A DNA stretch of 64,000 bases, from assembly GCA_009837185.1 (NCBI GenBank), contig VXUA01000071.1:1-64000 (forward strand), written 5' to 3'. The number at the start of each line of letters is the position of its first letter. The first letter of the stretch is position 1. Under the pieces are notes generated by a model that worked only from the letters and a program-made list of their open reading frames with translations, searched no databases and had not been told where the DNA came from. Position numbers and translations under genes: made by a program. This stretch comes from Gammaproteobacteria bacterium (GTDB lineage: Bacteria > Pseudomonadota > Gammaproteobacteria > Pseudomonadales > Azotimanducaceae). This document shows positions 44,726-54,176 of the stretch, piece after piece.

Positions 44726-47488
44726 CTAGCTGTCTTCACCGAAATCAGATTCGAGCTCTGAGGATTCGTCTTCCTCGCTGTCGGAAGTATCCGTAGAGTC
44801 CTCATCGATCGTCGGAATGTCGTCTTCAAAATGAGCAAGCGCGTCTTCGTGAATAACGGCAACACCGACTAAGCGTACACCTTCTTTCAGATCTATTAGC
44901 TTCACGCCAATTGCCATTCGTCCTGACTTGGCAATTTGACTCACGGCGGTACGCAACAGAACCCCGCGATCATTGATAAACATCACCTCATCTGTGCTAT
45001 AAACTTGAACTGCACAAGTGAGTTGCCCATTTCGTTCAGAAGGTTTAAGCGCATATACGCCACGGGTGTTGCGACTCATGCATCGAAAATTAGAAAACTC
45101 CGTACATTTACCAAAACCATACTCCGAAGCACAAAGCAAATAGCTATCTGGTTGCGGAACTACGAACGCAAGTACCCGTTCCTTGCCCCTCAAATTCATC
45201 CCGCGCACGCCGCGAGCAGCCCTGCCAATCGCACGTACATCAGACTCTTTGAATCGCACGGCATACCCCGCAGATTGAACTAACATCAATTCTTGGTATC
45301 CGTCCGTAATGTGCACCCCGATCAGCTCGTCCTCCTCCTGCAGTGAAATTGCGATTTTTCCGAGTCTTCTAGGAGTAGCAAATTCATCTAATTTCGTACG
45401 TTTGATCAACCCCTTTGCAGTCGCCATACATACAAATCTATTTTCAATCTCCTCTGGTACGGGAACGATCGCGGTTATTCGCTCGTCGGAGTGAATTTCG
45501 ATCATATTCACTAACGGTTTTCCACGAGAGTTTCGACTCTCTTCAGGAATGTTGTAAACTGGTAGCCAGTAGACCCGACCCTTGTTGGAAAAACACAACA
45601 GAGTTGAGTGATTGTGTACGACGTGGACATGTTCTACGTAGTCTCCGTCTTTTGTCGTGAGCGCAATCTTGCCGTGGCCTCCACGTCGTTGAGTCCCGTA
45701 AACACTCAGTGGTTGTACTTTCGCATACCCACCATGGGAAACGGTTAATAGAACATATGTAGGGGTTATTAAATCAGTGATCGAAAGATCTTCGATCGAG
45801 GAGCAGATTTCCGTTTTACGCTCGTCTCCGTACTGTTCGCGGACCTCAGTCAGCTCTTCTTTTACGACTTCATTCATCCGTTCTTCAGAATCGAGGATCT
45901 TTTGTAGTTCCTTGATGTTGTCGATAATCGACTCAAGGTCTGCAGTAAGTTTTTCTCGTTCCAAGCTGACGAGTCGTTGCAACTGCATGCTCAAGATTGC
46001 ATTGGCCTGGTCAATGGACAAACGATACGTACCCTGTTCAATTTTGAACCCTAGGTCTGGTTCGATGTCAAGACGTCTTGCGAGTTTCACGTCGGCTCGA
46101 CGAAGCAAAGCTCGAACTCCCTCTATCCTTGCTTCACGGTCTCGAGCTACGGAGTTTTCCGCGCCATCTCGTAACCACTCACGACTCGTCAATGCTTCCC
46201 TCGCAACGTCGGATGACTTGGAACTCCTTATGAGGTCCACAATTTCGTCTATGTCGGCAAGAGCTACAGCCTGACCTTCCAGAGTGTGCGCCCTCTTTCG
46301 ATCCTCGCGCAACTGATAGACCGTACGCCGAACAATGACCTCTCGTCGATGTCGGATAAATTCAACCAACATTTCCTTGAGCGTGACGACTCGGGGCTGA
46401 CCATCGATGAGGGCTACAGAGTTCACGCTGAACGACGTTTGTAATTGAGTTTGAGAGTACAGGTTATTGAGGACGATCTCACCCTTATCACTCTTCTTCA
46501 CTTCGATCACGACTCGAAGTCCATCCTTGCTAGATTCGTCGCGTAATTCTGCGATGCCTGTGATACGTTGTTCGCGTACGAGTTGTGCAATAGACTCTAC
46601 TAACTTCGCTTTGTTCAGTTGGAATGGAATTTCTATGATTACGATCGATTCTCTTCCTGCTTTGTCGACTTCAACCGAGGCGCGGGCGCGAACCATAATT
46701 TGGCCCCTACCCGTTTCGTATGCTTCATAGATTCCGGCAATTCCGTTGATTATTGCAGCAGTGGGAAAATCTGGACCTCGGACGAATTCCATGAGTTGCT
46801 TAGTGTTTAAACTTTCATCATCGACTAACGCAATGCAAGCATCTACGACCTCACCAATATTGTGTGGCGGGATATTTGTCGCCATCCCCACTGCAATACC
46901 CTGAGCACCGTTAACCAATAAGTTAGGTATACGGGTTGGTAATACGACAGGCATTCGCAAGGTTTCGTCGTAATTCGGCATCATATCCACAGTTTCTTTC
47001 CGCAAGTCCGCGAGCATTTCACCCGCGATCTTGGACATCCTTACTTCCGTGTATCGGCTCGCTGCCGCAGGATCACCATCGATTGAACCGAAGTTACCTT
47101 GACCATCGATTAACGGATAACGCATCTTGAATTCCTGCGCCATGATGACAATCGTGTTGTAGATCGCCAGTTCACCGTGGGGGTGGTACTTACCCATGAC
47201 CTCGCCCGAGACTCGTGCAGACTTCATCGGGGGACGATCATGACGATTGTTGAGTTCGTGCATTCCAAACAGACACCGCCGGTGCACTGGTTTGAGACCG
47301 TCTCGGATATCGGGTAGAGCGCGACCAATTATCACACTCATCGCATAGCCGAGATACGACTGTCGCATCTCGTCTTCGAGCTTTACGCGAGTGTATTTTG
47401 TGTCGGGGCGAGTAGTTGGAGTATTGTTTTCGTCGTTCCCTTCGTCAGTTCCTTCTTCGGGACCATCGGAAGTGGTTTCATCCGTCAT
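44726..47488 (-). CDS. gyrA: DNA gyrase subunit A
   Basis: 920 residues. Catalytic Tyr lies in A-S-R-Y-T-E-V-R, and the GyrA-box Q-R-R-G-G-H-G in the C-terminal wrapping domain separates it from ParC. The C terminus ends in a long Asp/Glu/Ser tail. Around the quinolone pocket it reads H-P-H-G-E-L-A-I-Y-N-T-I-V. Relative to E. coli, residue 83 is Leu and residue 87 is Asn, the two classic fluoroquinolone-resistance states, and 82 is Glu. First gene of gyrA-serC-hisC-cmk; divergent from ubiG as in E. coli. Confidence 0.96.
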   Translation of the reverse strand: MTDETTSDGPEEGTDEGNDENNTPTTRPDTKYTRVKLEDEMRQSYLGYAMSVIIGRALPDIRDGLKPVHRRCLFGMHELNNRHDRPPMKSARVSGEVMGKYHPHGELAIYNTIVIMAQEFKMRYPLIDGQGNFGSIDGDPAAASRYTEVRMSKIAGEMLADLRKETVDMMPNYDETLRMPVVLPTRIPNLLVNGAQGIAVGMATNIPPHNIGEVVDACIALVDDESLNTKQLMEFVRGPDFPTAAIINGIAGIYEAYETGRGQIMVRARASVEVDKAGRESIVIIEIPFQLNKAKLVESIAQLVREQRITGIAELRDESSKDGLRVVIEVKKSDKGEIVLNNLYSQTQLQTSFSVNSVALIDGQPRVVTLKEMLVEFIRHRREVIVRRTVYQLREDRKRAHTLEGQAVALADIDEIVDLIRSSKSSDVAREALTSREWLRDGAENSVARDREARIEGVRALLRRADVKLARRLDIEPDLGFKIEQGTYRLSIDQANAILSMQLQRLVSLEREKLTADLESIIDNIKELQKILDSEERMNEVVKEELTEVREQYGDERKTEICSSIEDLSITDLITPTYVLLTVSHGGYAKVQPLSVYGTQRRGGHGKIALTTKDGDYVEHVHVVHNHSTLLCFSNKGRVYWLPVYNIPEESRNSRGKPLVNMIEIHSDERITAIVPVPEEIENRFVCMATAKGLIKRTKLDEFATPRRLGKIAISLQEEDELIGVHITDGYQELMLVQSAGYAVRFKESDVRAIGRAARGVRGMNLRGKERVLAFVVPQPDSYLLCASEYGFGKCTEFSNFRCMSRNTRGVYALKPSERNGQLTCAVQVYSTDEVMFINDRGVLLRTAVSQIAKSGRMAIGVKLIDLKEGVRLVGVAVIHEDALAHFEDDIPTIDEDSTDTSDSEEDESSELESDFGEDS

Positions 47489-47675
47489 ATAACGTTTTGT
47501 ATTTTCTTAAAATAGCGAAGTTTAAACTTAATATTGTAATGAAAACTCCGTGTTCAATGCACTCTATTCTCGACAATGCTAACAAATAATTTTCAACCAC
47601 GGATTTTCTGGTATGTTGAGTGTGTTTTGGTACGATCGTCAACTTGACTGAAAAACTATATTGAGGGACATATAA

Positions 47676-48383
47676 ATGGTTATTGACGCAGAAGAAGTCG
47701 CGAAATTTGACGAAATCGCGCCTAGTTGGTGGAATACTGATTCTGAAGTAAGTCCCTTACACGATATCAACCCGCTTAGAGTACGATTCGTAGCTGATCG
47801 AGTCCCTGTTCGCGGTAAGGAAATATTAGATGTTGGCTGTGGCGGAGGTATCTTGTCCGAGCGCATTGGTTTGATGGGAGGGCATGTTACCGGAATTGAT
47901 CCAGCGAAAAGGACCATTCAAGTCGCGAAATTGCATGCCATTGAGTCCGGCATTGACAATCGAGTCAAGTATCTTTGCACAACAGCGGAGGACCTTGTGT
48001 CAAAGAAACGTGAAAAGTTTGATATCGTGATTGCTATGGAGACTTTGGAACACGTTCTCGACCCGGCAGAAACGATTCAAGCACTAGCGGATCTATGCAA
48101 ACCGCAGGGATCGGTGTTTATTGCAACCATAAACAAGACTGTCCAAGCTTACCTTCTCGCGATCGTGGCCGCCGAATACATCCTTAACGCGATTCCTCGC
48201 GGTAACCACGACTACGAGAAATTTCAACGTCCATCGGACATTGCTCGAGCTATGCGAAATGCGGGTCTAGTTGTGAAAGAGTGCGCAGGGTTTAGCTACA
48301 ACCCGTTCACTAGACATGCACAGTTGAGCAACGATGTTAACATCAATTACGTGATACATGCTGAAAAGCCGAAGGCCAAGTAA
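47676..48383 (+). CDS. ubiG: Ubiquinone biosynthesis O-methyltransferase
   Basis: 235 residues, class I SAM-dependent methyltransferase performing both O-methylations of ubiquinone. F-D-E-I-A-P-S-W-W at the start, the SAM loop I-L-D-V-G-C-G-G-G-I-L-S-E and T-I-N-K-T-V-Q-A-Y identify UbiG. The ATG has a good ribosome site (GAGGGA). It overlaps the following SDR gene by 26 nt. In many relatives a phosphoglycolate phosphatase gene (gph) lies between; it is missing here. Confidence 0.95.
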   Translation: MVIDAEEVAKFDEIAPSWWNTDSEVSPLHDINPLRVRFVADRVPVRGKEILDVGCGGGILSERIGLMGGHVTGIDPAKRTIQVAKLHAIESGIDNRVKYLCTTAEDLVSKKREKFDIVIAMETLEHVLDPAETIQALADLCKPQGSVFIATINKTVQAYLLAIVAAEYILNAIPRGNHDYEKFQRPSDIARAMRNAGLVVKECAGFSYNPFTRHAQLSNDVNINYVIHAEKPKAK

Positions 48384-49125
48384 AACGTACAAACCGGATC
48401 TCAAACTTCTCGCTAACAGAACCATTCTCGTTACAGGAGCTGGGGATGGAATCGGTCGCGTCGCCGCTATCGCTTATGCAAAGCATGGTGCGAGTCTCAT
48501 CTTACTTGGACGAACGCGACAAAAATTAGATTCAGTCCACGATGAAATCGCCGAACGCACAGGGCAAGAGTCTTTGATTATTCCCGTCGATTTAGCACAT
48601 TTTGATGCAAATTCAGCGATTGAACTAAAACGAGGTCTTCAGAATGAATATTCACGCCTAGATGGCATCCTTCACAATGCATCGATCCTAGGTCCTAAAA
48701 CAAAAATAGAAGACTACCCCTACGCTGAATGGATGCAAGTATTCCAAGTTAACCTCCATTCAGCTTACCTGATTACACAGGCTTTGGTTCCCCTGCTTCG
48801 AAACGCCCTTGATGCATCCATCGTGTTTACATCTTCTGGGGTTGGGCACCGTGGTAGGGCTTACTGGGGAGCTTACTCGCTGTCAAAATTCGCTACCGAA
48901 GGATTAACTCAAGTGCTGGCAGATGAACTGAGTGAGGGTAGCAACATTCGCGTGAATTCACTGAATCCTGGTGCGACACGCACGTCAATGCGCGCTGAAG
49001 CCTTTCCTTCAGAAGATCCTAATACACTCCCTACTGCAGAAGAACACATGCCCCTTTACCTGTACTTAATGGGACCAGATTCAAAAGGAAAAACGGGAAA
49101 AGCATATAACGTACATGATTGGTAG
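48358..49125 (+). CDS. yciK: YciK-like short-chain dehydrogenase
   Basis: 255 residues of Rossmann SDR type: cofactor loop T-G-A-G-D-G-I-G-R, L-H-N-A-S-I-L-G, catalytic S-S-G-V-G followed by Y-S-L-S-K (Tyr/Lys), and N-P-G-A-T-R-T-S-M-R-A. The last motif and the C terminus closely follow E. coli YciK, whose substrate is not settled. The start is within the ubiG 3' end. Transcribed convergently with rluB. Confidence 0.9.
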   Translation: MLKSRRPSKTYKPDLKLLANRTILVTGAGDGIGRVAAIAYAKHGASLILLGRTRQKLDSVHDEIAERTGQESLIIPVDLAHFDANSAIELKRGLQNEYSRLDGILHNASILGPKTKIEDYPYAEWMQVFQVNLHSAYLITQALVPLLRNALDASIVFTSSGVGHRGRAYWGAYSLSKFATEGLTQVLADELSEGSNIRVNSLNPGATRTSMRAEAFPSEDPNTLPTAEEHMPLYLYLMGPDSKGKTGKAYNVHDW

Positions 49126-49153
49126 TGATCCTCAACGGAGAGATTTGAGCTGA

Positions 49154-50059
49154 CTACGAGAGGTCTAAGTTGAGACCAGGATAGTCGATCAAACAGCTCT
49201 CTCTTTTCTCAGACTTCGGTTTGGACAAAGGCTTGAAGTCAACACCCAACCATCGCTTTAAAGCGCAAACATCTGACCCAGAAACTTCTAAGTAATTCCC
49301 GACTCTGAGTCTCGTTGGTAGTATCACTGGACCAAACCGAACGCGCTTCAAACGTGACACCGTTAAACCTAGACGCTCAAATACTCGTCGAATTTCTCGA
49401 TTTCTACCTTCCATGAGGACGACGTGATACCAATGGTTCGAACCTGTTCCTCCATAGTATTGAATATCGCTAAACCGATGAAGAACACCCTCTAGTTCAA
49501 CTCCTTCGAGACATGCTTTCTGTTGTTCTTCCGAAAGTGTGCCAAAAACACGGACTGCATACTCGCGATCGATCACAAAAGAAGGATGCATTAAACGGTG
49601 CGCTAATAGTCCATTATTGGTAAAGAGCAAAAGCCCACTTGTCGCCACGTCTAGGCGACCTACAGATATCCAACGTTGATTATTTAGCTTCGGTAGCTGA
49701 TCGAATACCGTTACTCGATGATGAGAGTCCCGCTTTCTTGAAACAATCTGTCCAGGTGCTTTATTCATGACCAGCACGCGGGCTTGCGAGCTGCTATCAG
49801 TTTTGGCGATTCGTTTACCATTGAATTCAACGCGATCGGATACTCCAATACGCTGACCTTGGTGAGCTACTTTTCCATTGACGGTTACTTGCCCATCGAG
49901 TATGCAACGTTCCATTTCTCGCCGGGATCCTAGGCCGTGGTCGGCTAGGAACTTTTGTAACTTTTGAGTAGGTTGATCGCTCAAGTCAGCGGCCACAGTC
50001 AGTGCTGGGATCGCGGGAGCTCTTGGTGTCAGAAGTTTCTTTAGTTGAATCCGAGTCAA
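49154..50059 (-). CDS. rluB: 23S rRNA pseudouridine synthase RluB
   Basis: Up to 301 residues. An S4 RNA-binding domain (K-L-Q-K-F-L-A-D-H-G-L-G-S-R-R-E-M-E) is followed by the pseudouridine synthase catalytic loop G-R-L-D-V-A-T-S-G-L-L and late motif E-G-R-N-R-E-I-R-R-V-F-E. It modifies U2605 of 23S rRNA in E. coli. The first start (TTG, 50059) would overlap scpB by 74 nt and add a tail before the S4 domain. GTG at 49996 or TTG at 49984 fit the E. coli N terminus better, so the start is uncertain. Confidence 0.92.
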   Translation of the reverse strand: MTRIQLKKLLTPRAPAIPALTVAADLSDQPTQKLQKFLADHGLGSRREMERCILDGQVTVNGKVAHQGQRIGVSDRVEFNGKRIAKTDSSSQARVLVMNKAPGQIVSRKRDSHHRVTVFDQLPKLNNQRWISVGRLDVATSGLLLFTNNGLLAHRLMHPSFVIDREYAVRVFGTLSEEQQKACLEGVELEGVLHRFSDIQYYGGTGSNHWYHVVLMEGRNREIRRVFERLGLTVSRLKRVRFGPVILPTRLRVGNYLEVSGSDVCALKRWLGVDFKPLSKPKSEKRESCLIDYPGLNLDLS

Positions 50060-50639
50060 GATTAGGTAACCCTTCGATGCCTAACTCGGTAACATGCATT
50101 GATAGCTCTTCAGCTTCTTGTAGTGCTGGAAGCTCGTCTAAGGATCGGAGCCCGAAATAGTCAAGAAACGTAGCAGTCGTTCCGTAAGTCATCGGTCGTC
50201 CTGGAGAATTTCGAGTACCTAGTTCTTTTACCCAACCACGATCCATGAGGTTTCGAATGGTATTGGTGTTTACGCTGACACCTCGAATCTGTTCAATTTC
50301 GCCACGGGTAATCGGTTGTCGATACGCGATTAATACCAGAGTTTCCAGGGTTGCTCGAGAGTACTTCCGCGGTCTTTGTCGTAATAACTTAGCAACCCAA
50401 GAGCTCATGTCAGCTCCAATCTGGAGTCGAAAACCCGATTTCACTTCCGTCAACTCGTAGGGTCGTGTTTCGCAGTCTTGTTCGATCAAATAGAGAGCAC
50501 GAGGCACGAGTTCCAATAACTCCTGCTGCTTTTCCGGATCGTCTTCGATCACATTAATAATCTGCTGCTGGGTGAGCGGACTCTCCGACACCAGTAGCAA
50601 GGTTTCTACGATCCGTTTAACTTCGGTTATCGCTAGCAC
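49986..50639 (-). CDS. scpB: Segregation and condensation protein B
   Basis: 217 residues from GTG. ScpB is the winged-helix partner of kleisin ScpA in the SMC/MukB-like condensin. It shows I-V-E-T-L-L-L-V-S-E-S-P-L-T, A-L-E-T-L-V-L-I-A-Y-R-Q-P-I-T-R-G-E-I-E-Q-I-R-G-V and L-G-T-R-N-S-P-G-R-P-x-T-Y-G-T-T. It follows scpA after 92 nt and runs into rluB. Confidence 0.94.
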   Translation of the reverse strand: MLAITEVKRIVETLLLVSESPLTQQQIINVIEDDPEKQQELLELVPRALYLIEQDCETRPYELTEVKSGFRLQIGADMSSWVAKLLRQRPRKYSRATLETLVLIAYRQPITRGEIEQIRGVSVNTNTIRNLMDRGWVKELGTRNSPGRPMTYGTTATFLDYFGLRSLDELPALQEAEELSMHVTELGIEGLPNLDSDSTKETSDTKSSRDPSTDCGR

Positions 50640-50731
50640 AACATCGAGCTAATGAGCTCCATCCCTCCCCAAGTTTTCTGTTGTCGTTTCGTAAATTCGA
50701 GACTCCTTTGATCGGCGCAAAATAGCGAGTA

Positions 50732-51541
50732 TCAAGTCGCTGAAGCTGTGCCACCAAGGAAAATTGGTGCAAATTGTTCGTGTTGCACTAACACAATATG
50801 GCCCGTCTTAACTAGCTCTAATACCGCTAGGAAAGTGACGACCACAAGTTCTTTGTTCTTGACTTCGCCAAGAAACTCCTGAAATGAAACAAAATCGGCT
50901 GACTCATGCACTGTCTGAAGAATGAATTCCATACGTTCCTCGACCGATAGAGGCTCAGGACTGACTTCATAGTCTTGAATTAATCGGACACGGTCCAGAA
51001 TGTCGCTGAATGCGAGTAATAACTCGCGCATCTCTACAGGTACAGGAGCAACTTTCACCAGTTGTTCGTCATAAGTAGCATGAATTGGGAACAGATCCCG
51101 GTCCATACGCGGCAATTGATCTAGCTCGCCTGCAGCGTTCTTGAACGTCTCGTAATCCAATAAGCGGCGGACGAGTTCGGCCCGCGGATCAGTTTCCTCT
51201 TCCTCCTCTTCGTGTGCTCGAGGTAATAGCATGCTCGACTTAATTTGAGCTAATGTTGCTGACATTACTAAGTAGTCCCCAGCTAACTCCAACCGCATGG
51301 TTGTCATCATGTCGATGTATGCCATATATTGCTTTGTGACTTCTGCAATGGGAATATCCAGAATGTCTAAGTTTTGCCGTCGTATGAGGTAAAGCAACAA
51401 ATCCAATGGTCCGGTGAAGGCTTGTAGTATGACTACGAGAGCATCCGGCGGAATGTACAAATCTTCCGGTATTAGATCTCGATCGTAGGTCGGTGTCTTT
51501 TCCGTCGAAAGATCTTGAGTGGACTTAATTTCTGTATTCAT
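50732..51541 (-). CDS. scpA: Segregation and condensation protein A (kleisin)
   Basis: 269 residues. The N-terminal F-T-G-P-L-D-L-L-L-Y-L-I-R-R-Q-N-L-D-I-L signature is highly characteristic, followed by D-Y-L-V-M-S-A-T-L-A-Q-I-K-S-S-M-L-L-P and the C-terminal winged helix. It bridges SMC heads during chromosome organisation. The ATG overlaps the trpS stop by 4 nt. No smc gene is in the window. Confidence 0.95.
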   Translation of the reverse strand: MNTEIKSTQDLSTEKTPTYDRDLIPEDLYIPPDALVVILQAFTGPLDLLLYLIRRQNLDILDIPIAEVTKQYMAYIDMMTTMRLELAGDYLVMSATLAQIKSSMLLPRAHEEEEEETDPRAELVRRLLDYETFKNAAGELDQLPRMDRDLFPIHATYDEQLVKVAPVPVEMRELLLAFSDILDRVRLIQDYEVSPEPLSVEERMEFILQTVHESADFVSFQEFLGEVKNKELVVVTFLAVLELVKTGHIVLVQHEQFAPIFLGGTASAT

Positions 51542-52740
51542 CGAAGACTGATTCCAATCGCAGATTTGACGTCTTCTAAAGTCTCTTTAGCAACAGTTCG
51601 CGCATTTTCTGATCCTTCCTGAATCACATGTCGAACTCGTTGTGCATCCTCCAAATAAGGCTCGGCACGGGACCGAAAGACTCGTTGTTCTTGTTGCAAT
51701 GCATCAATTAATGGACCTTTACAGTCCAAACAGCCAATACTAGCAGACGTGCATCCGTTAGTGACCCAGTCCAAAGTTTCTGGCGGTGAATAAATCTTGT
51801 GTAATGAGAAAGTGGGACACTTTTCTGGATCACCAGGATCGTTTCGACGTACTCGAGCTGGATCGGTCTGCATTGTCCGAATCTTTTGTTCTAGCTGTTT
51901 AGGTTCTTCACGTAAGTAGATCGTGTTGTTGTAGGACTTGGACATCTTTTCTCCATCCAGTCCAGGCAGAGTGGCAGTGTCAGTAAGCAAGACTTCTGGC
52001 TCTGGTAGTAATACTCTTCCGACACCTTCTAAATAACCTAACAATCGTTCTCTTTCGTCTTCGTTTAAATAATGTTGTTCAAACAGTTGCGCTCGTATCC
52101 GTTCGATCCCTTCAGAATTGCCAGCTTCGACAAATTTTCGTTGAACCGAGCGATATTGTTGTCGCAGTTTCTTCGGTAAGCGTTCGACCGCTTTTTGCGC
52201 GACTGACTCCCAATGGTGCCCACGACCAAAAGTGAAATTGAATGTGCGAGCGATTTCGCGAGTGAGTTCGACATGAGCAACTTGGTCTGCACCGACGGGT
52301 ACACGCCCACCACGATACATCAAAATGTCAGCTGCTTGAAGTACCGGGTAGCCCAAGAATCCGTACGTATTTAAATCGCGGTCATTAAGCCGCTTAATCG
52401 TGTCTTTGTATGTAGGTACGCGTTCCAACCACGACAGAGGCGTAATCATGGAAAGCAATACATGAAGTTCTGCATGTTCCGGTACCTTACTCTGTACGAA
52501 CACTGTAGCTGACGAAGGTGAAACTCCACTAGCAAACCAATCCACTAACATATCGTGGGTGTCTTGTTCGATGAGTTCAGTCGAGTGGTAATTCGTGGTA
52601 AGAGCGTGCCAATCCGCAACAAAAAAGAAACATTCGTACTTGTGCTGTAGATTTGCCCAATTCTTGATCGCACCGTGGTAATGACCAAGATGTAGTCGCC
52701 CTGTGGGGCGCATACCAGAAACAACGCGATCTTCGTTCAA
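51538..52740 (-). CDS. trpS: Tryptophanyl-tRNA synthetase
   Basis: 400 residues. Class I motifs: S-G-M-R-P-T-G-R-L-H-L-G-H-Y-H-G (HIGH-type) and K-M-S-K-S-Y-N-N (KMSKS). Tryptophan pocket D-W-H-A-L-T-T and G-A-D-Q-V-A-H-V-E are visible. It is longer than the E. coli enzyme (334) because of an extra charged helical stretch of about 60 residues after residue 195, as also seen in Pseudomonas-type enzymes. It sits in the common yciO-trpS-scpA-scpB-rluB order. Confidence 0.95.
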   Translation of the reverse strand: MNEDRVVSGMRPTGRLHLGHYHGAIKNWANLQHKYECFFFVADWHALTTNYHSTELIEQDTHDMLVDWFASGVSPSSATVFVQSKVPEHAELHVLLSMITPLSWLERVPTYKDTIKRLNDRDLNTYGFLGYPVLQAADILMYRGGRVPVGADQVAHVELTREIARTFNFTFGRGHHWESVAQKAVERLPKKLRQQYRSVQRKFVEAGNSEGIERIRAQLFEQHYLNEDERERLLGYLEGVGRVLLPEPEVLLTDTATLPGLDGEKMSKSYNNTIYLREEPKQLEQKIRTMQTDPARVRRNDPGDPEKCPTFSLHKIYSPPETLDWVTNGCTSASIGCLDCKGPLIDALQQEQRVFRSRAEPYLEDAQRVRHVIQEGSENARTVAKETLEDVKSAIGISLR

Positions 52741-52828
52741 AACTCAGAAACTCTCATTAATAAAAAGTATGTTAAACGCGAGACAAAAATTTGTTAGTCA
52801 AATTGCTAAGCAAAAGACAAATTTACAA

Positions 52829-53449
52829 TCATTCCTGACCTGGTAGCTCACCGAGACCTTGACGAACGATCGTTGGAAAACCATTCTCGAGATTGACGAG
52901 TGTAGTGAATTCCTGTCCGAGTGCTCCGCCGTCCAAGATAGCGTCAACGTCATGTTCTAGCCTACTTCTAAAGGTTTTCGGATCCGTCAAGGGAAAGTCT
53001 TCATCGGGCAAGATCATCGTAGTGGACAGAATAGGCTCATTCAGTGCTTCCAAGAGAGCTAGTGCAATTTCGGAATCTGGAATACGCAATCCAATTGTCT
53101 TTCGCTTAGTCCCCACGACACGTCTTGGTACGTCTCTAGATGCCTTCAAGATGAAAGTGAACGGACCTGGCGTTGCTCTTCGAATCAATCGATAGGAGGC
53201 ATTGTCCACTAGCGCATAATTGGACAGATCAGACAAATCTTTACAGACTAGTGTCATTAAGTGGTTCGATTGTAGTTTTCTAATTGTGCGTATCCGATCG
53301 AGGGCATTGGCATCTGTTAACCGGCAGCCGAGTGCATAGGTGGCATCCGTAGGGTAAACGATGACTCCAGTCGAACGTAAAATTTTAACAGCCTCATTGA
53401 TCAGTCGAGGTTGTGGATGAGTCGGATGAATTTCAAAAAATTGACTCAA
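52829..53449 (-). CDS. yciO: YciO-type Sua5/TsaC-family protein
   Basis: 206 residues. M-S-Q-F-F-E-I-H-P at the N terminus, then V-I-V-Y-P-T-D-A-T-Y-A-L-G-C, P-G-P-F-T-F-I-L-K-A and K-R-K-T-I-G-L-R-I-P-D match YciO rather than TsaC. The fold binds ATP/threonylcarbamoyl-AMP-like ligands. YciO's role is less certain than that of TsaC; threonylcarbamoyl-adenylate synthesis is suggested by homology. First of the yciO-trpS-scpAB-rluB run, 13 nt after ung. Confidence 0.9.
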   Translation of the reverse strand: MSQFFEIHPTHPQPRLINEAVKILRSTGVIVYPTDATYALGCRLTDANALDRIRTIRKLQSNHLMTLVCKDLSDLSNYALVDNASYRLIRRATPGPFTFILKASRDVPRRVVGTKRKTIGLRIPDSEIALALLEALNEPILSTTMILPDEDFPLTDPKTFRSRLEHDVDAILDGGALGQEFTTLVNLENGFPTIVRQGLGELPGQE

Positions 53450-53462
53450 AAAAATCTCCTGT

Positions 53463-54176
53463 TTACTCTACTCGAAACCAGTCAATAGGCTCGTACCCAT
53501 GGCTTTGAAGATAGCTATTTGTTTTTGAAAAGTGGCGGCAGCCAAAGAAACCTCGGTCAGCAGAGAGTGGTGAGGGGTGCGGCGCTGATAACACATAATG
53601 TCTATTCCTATCAACAATCTCTCCTTTCCTTTGTGCGGGACTACCCCATAGTAAGAATACCACGTGTTCGCGTTGTTCATTTACTACTTTCACGATTTGG
53701 TCAGTGAACTGTTCCCACCCATATCCTTGGTGTGAACCAGATCGGCCCGCAACCACAGTTAGTACTGAGTTTAACAACAGCACTCCTTGCGCTGCCCAAC
53801 TCGTTAAACATCCCCGATTCATCGGAAACTCTTGGTTCGATGTCGATGACGCATGCATGTCGTCTTGAATCTCCTGAAATATGTTCCGCAATGATGGAGG
53901 TGGTCGTACACCAGGTTTCACGCTAAAACTAAGACCGTGGGCTTGACTTTCACCATGATAGGGGTCTTGGCCAATGATTACAACGCGGACTTGATCAAGA
54001 GGACAATAATCCAAAGCACTAAAGATTTCCCCCATTGGTGGGTAGATTCGTTTCCCAGCCCGTAATTCAGATTGTAAAAACGTCCGCAAACGCGCCATAT
54101 ATGGTGCTTGAAGATCTTCCGTCAGAACACTTTTCCAAGAGGGATGAAGCCTAATTCGTTCTTTTGTTTCCGTCAT
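53463..54176 (-). CDS. ung: Uracil-DNA glycosylase
   Basis: 237 residues, family 1 UDG. Water-activating loop G-Q-D-P-Y-H-G, uracil-binding L-L-L-N-S-V-L-T-V, and DNA-intercalating loop H-P-S-P-L-S. It removes uracil from DNA in base excision repair. The ATG overlaps the lysS stop (ATGA). Confidence 0.97.
   Translation of the reverse strand: MTETKERIRLHPSWKSVLTEDLQAPYMARLRTFLQSELRAGKRIYPPMGEIFSALDYCPLDQVRVVIIGQDPYHGESQAHGLSFSVKPGVRPPPSLRNIFQEIQDDMHASSTSNQEFPMNRGCLTSWAAQGVLLLNSVLTVVAGRSGSHQGYGWEQFTDQIVKVVNEQREHVVFLLWGSPAQRKGEIVDRNRHYVLSAPHPSPLSADRGFFGCRHFSKTNSYLQSHGYEPIDWFRVE

Noticed and set aside
44726..47488. ParC instead of GyrA
   Set aside because: The GyrA-box Q-R-R-G-G-H-G, the length of 920 and the serC/ubiG neighbours indicate GyrA.
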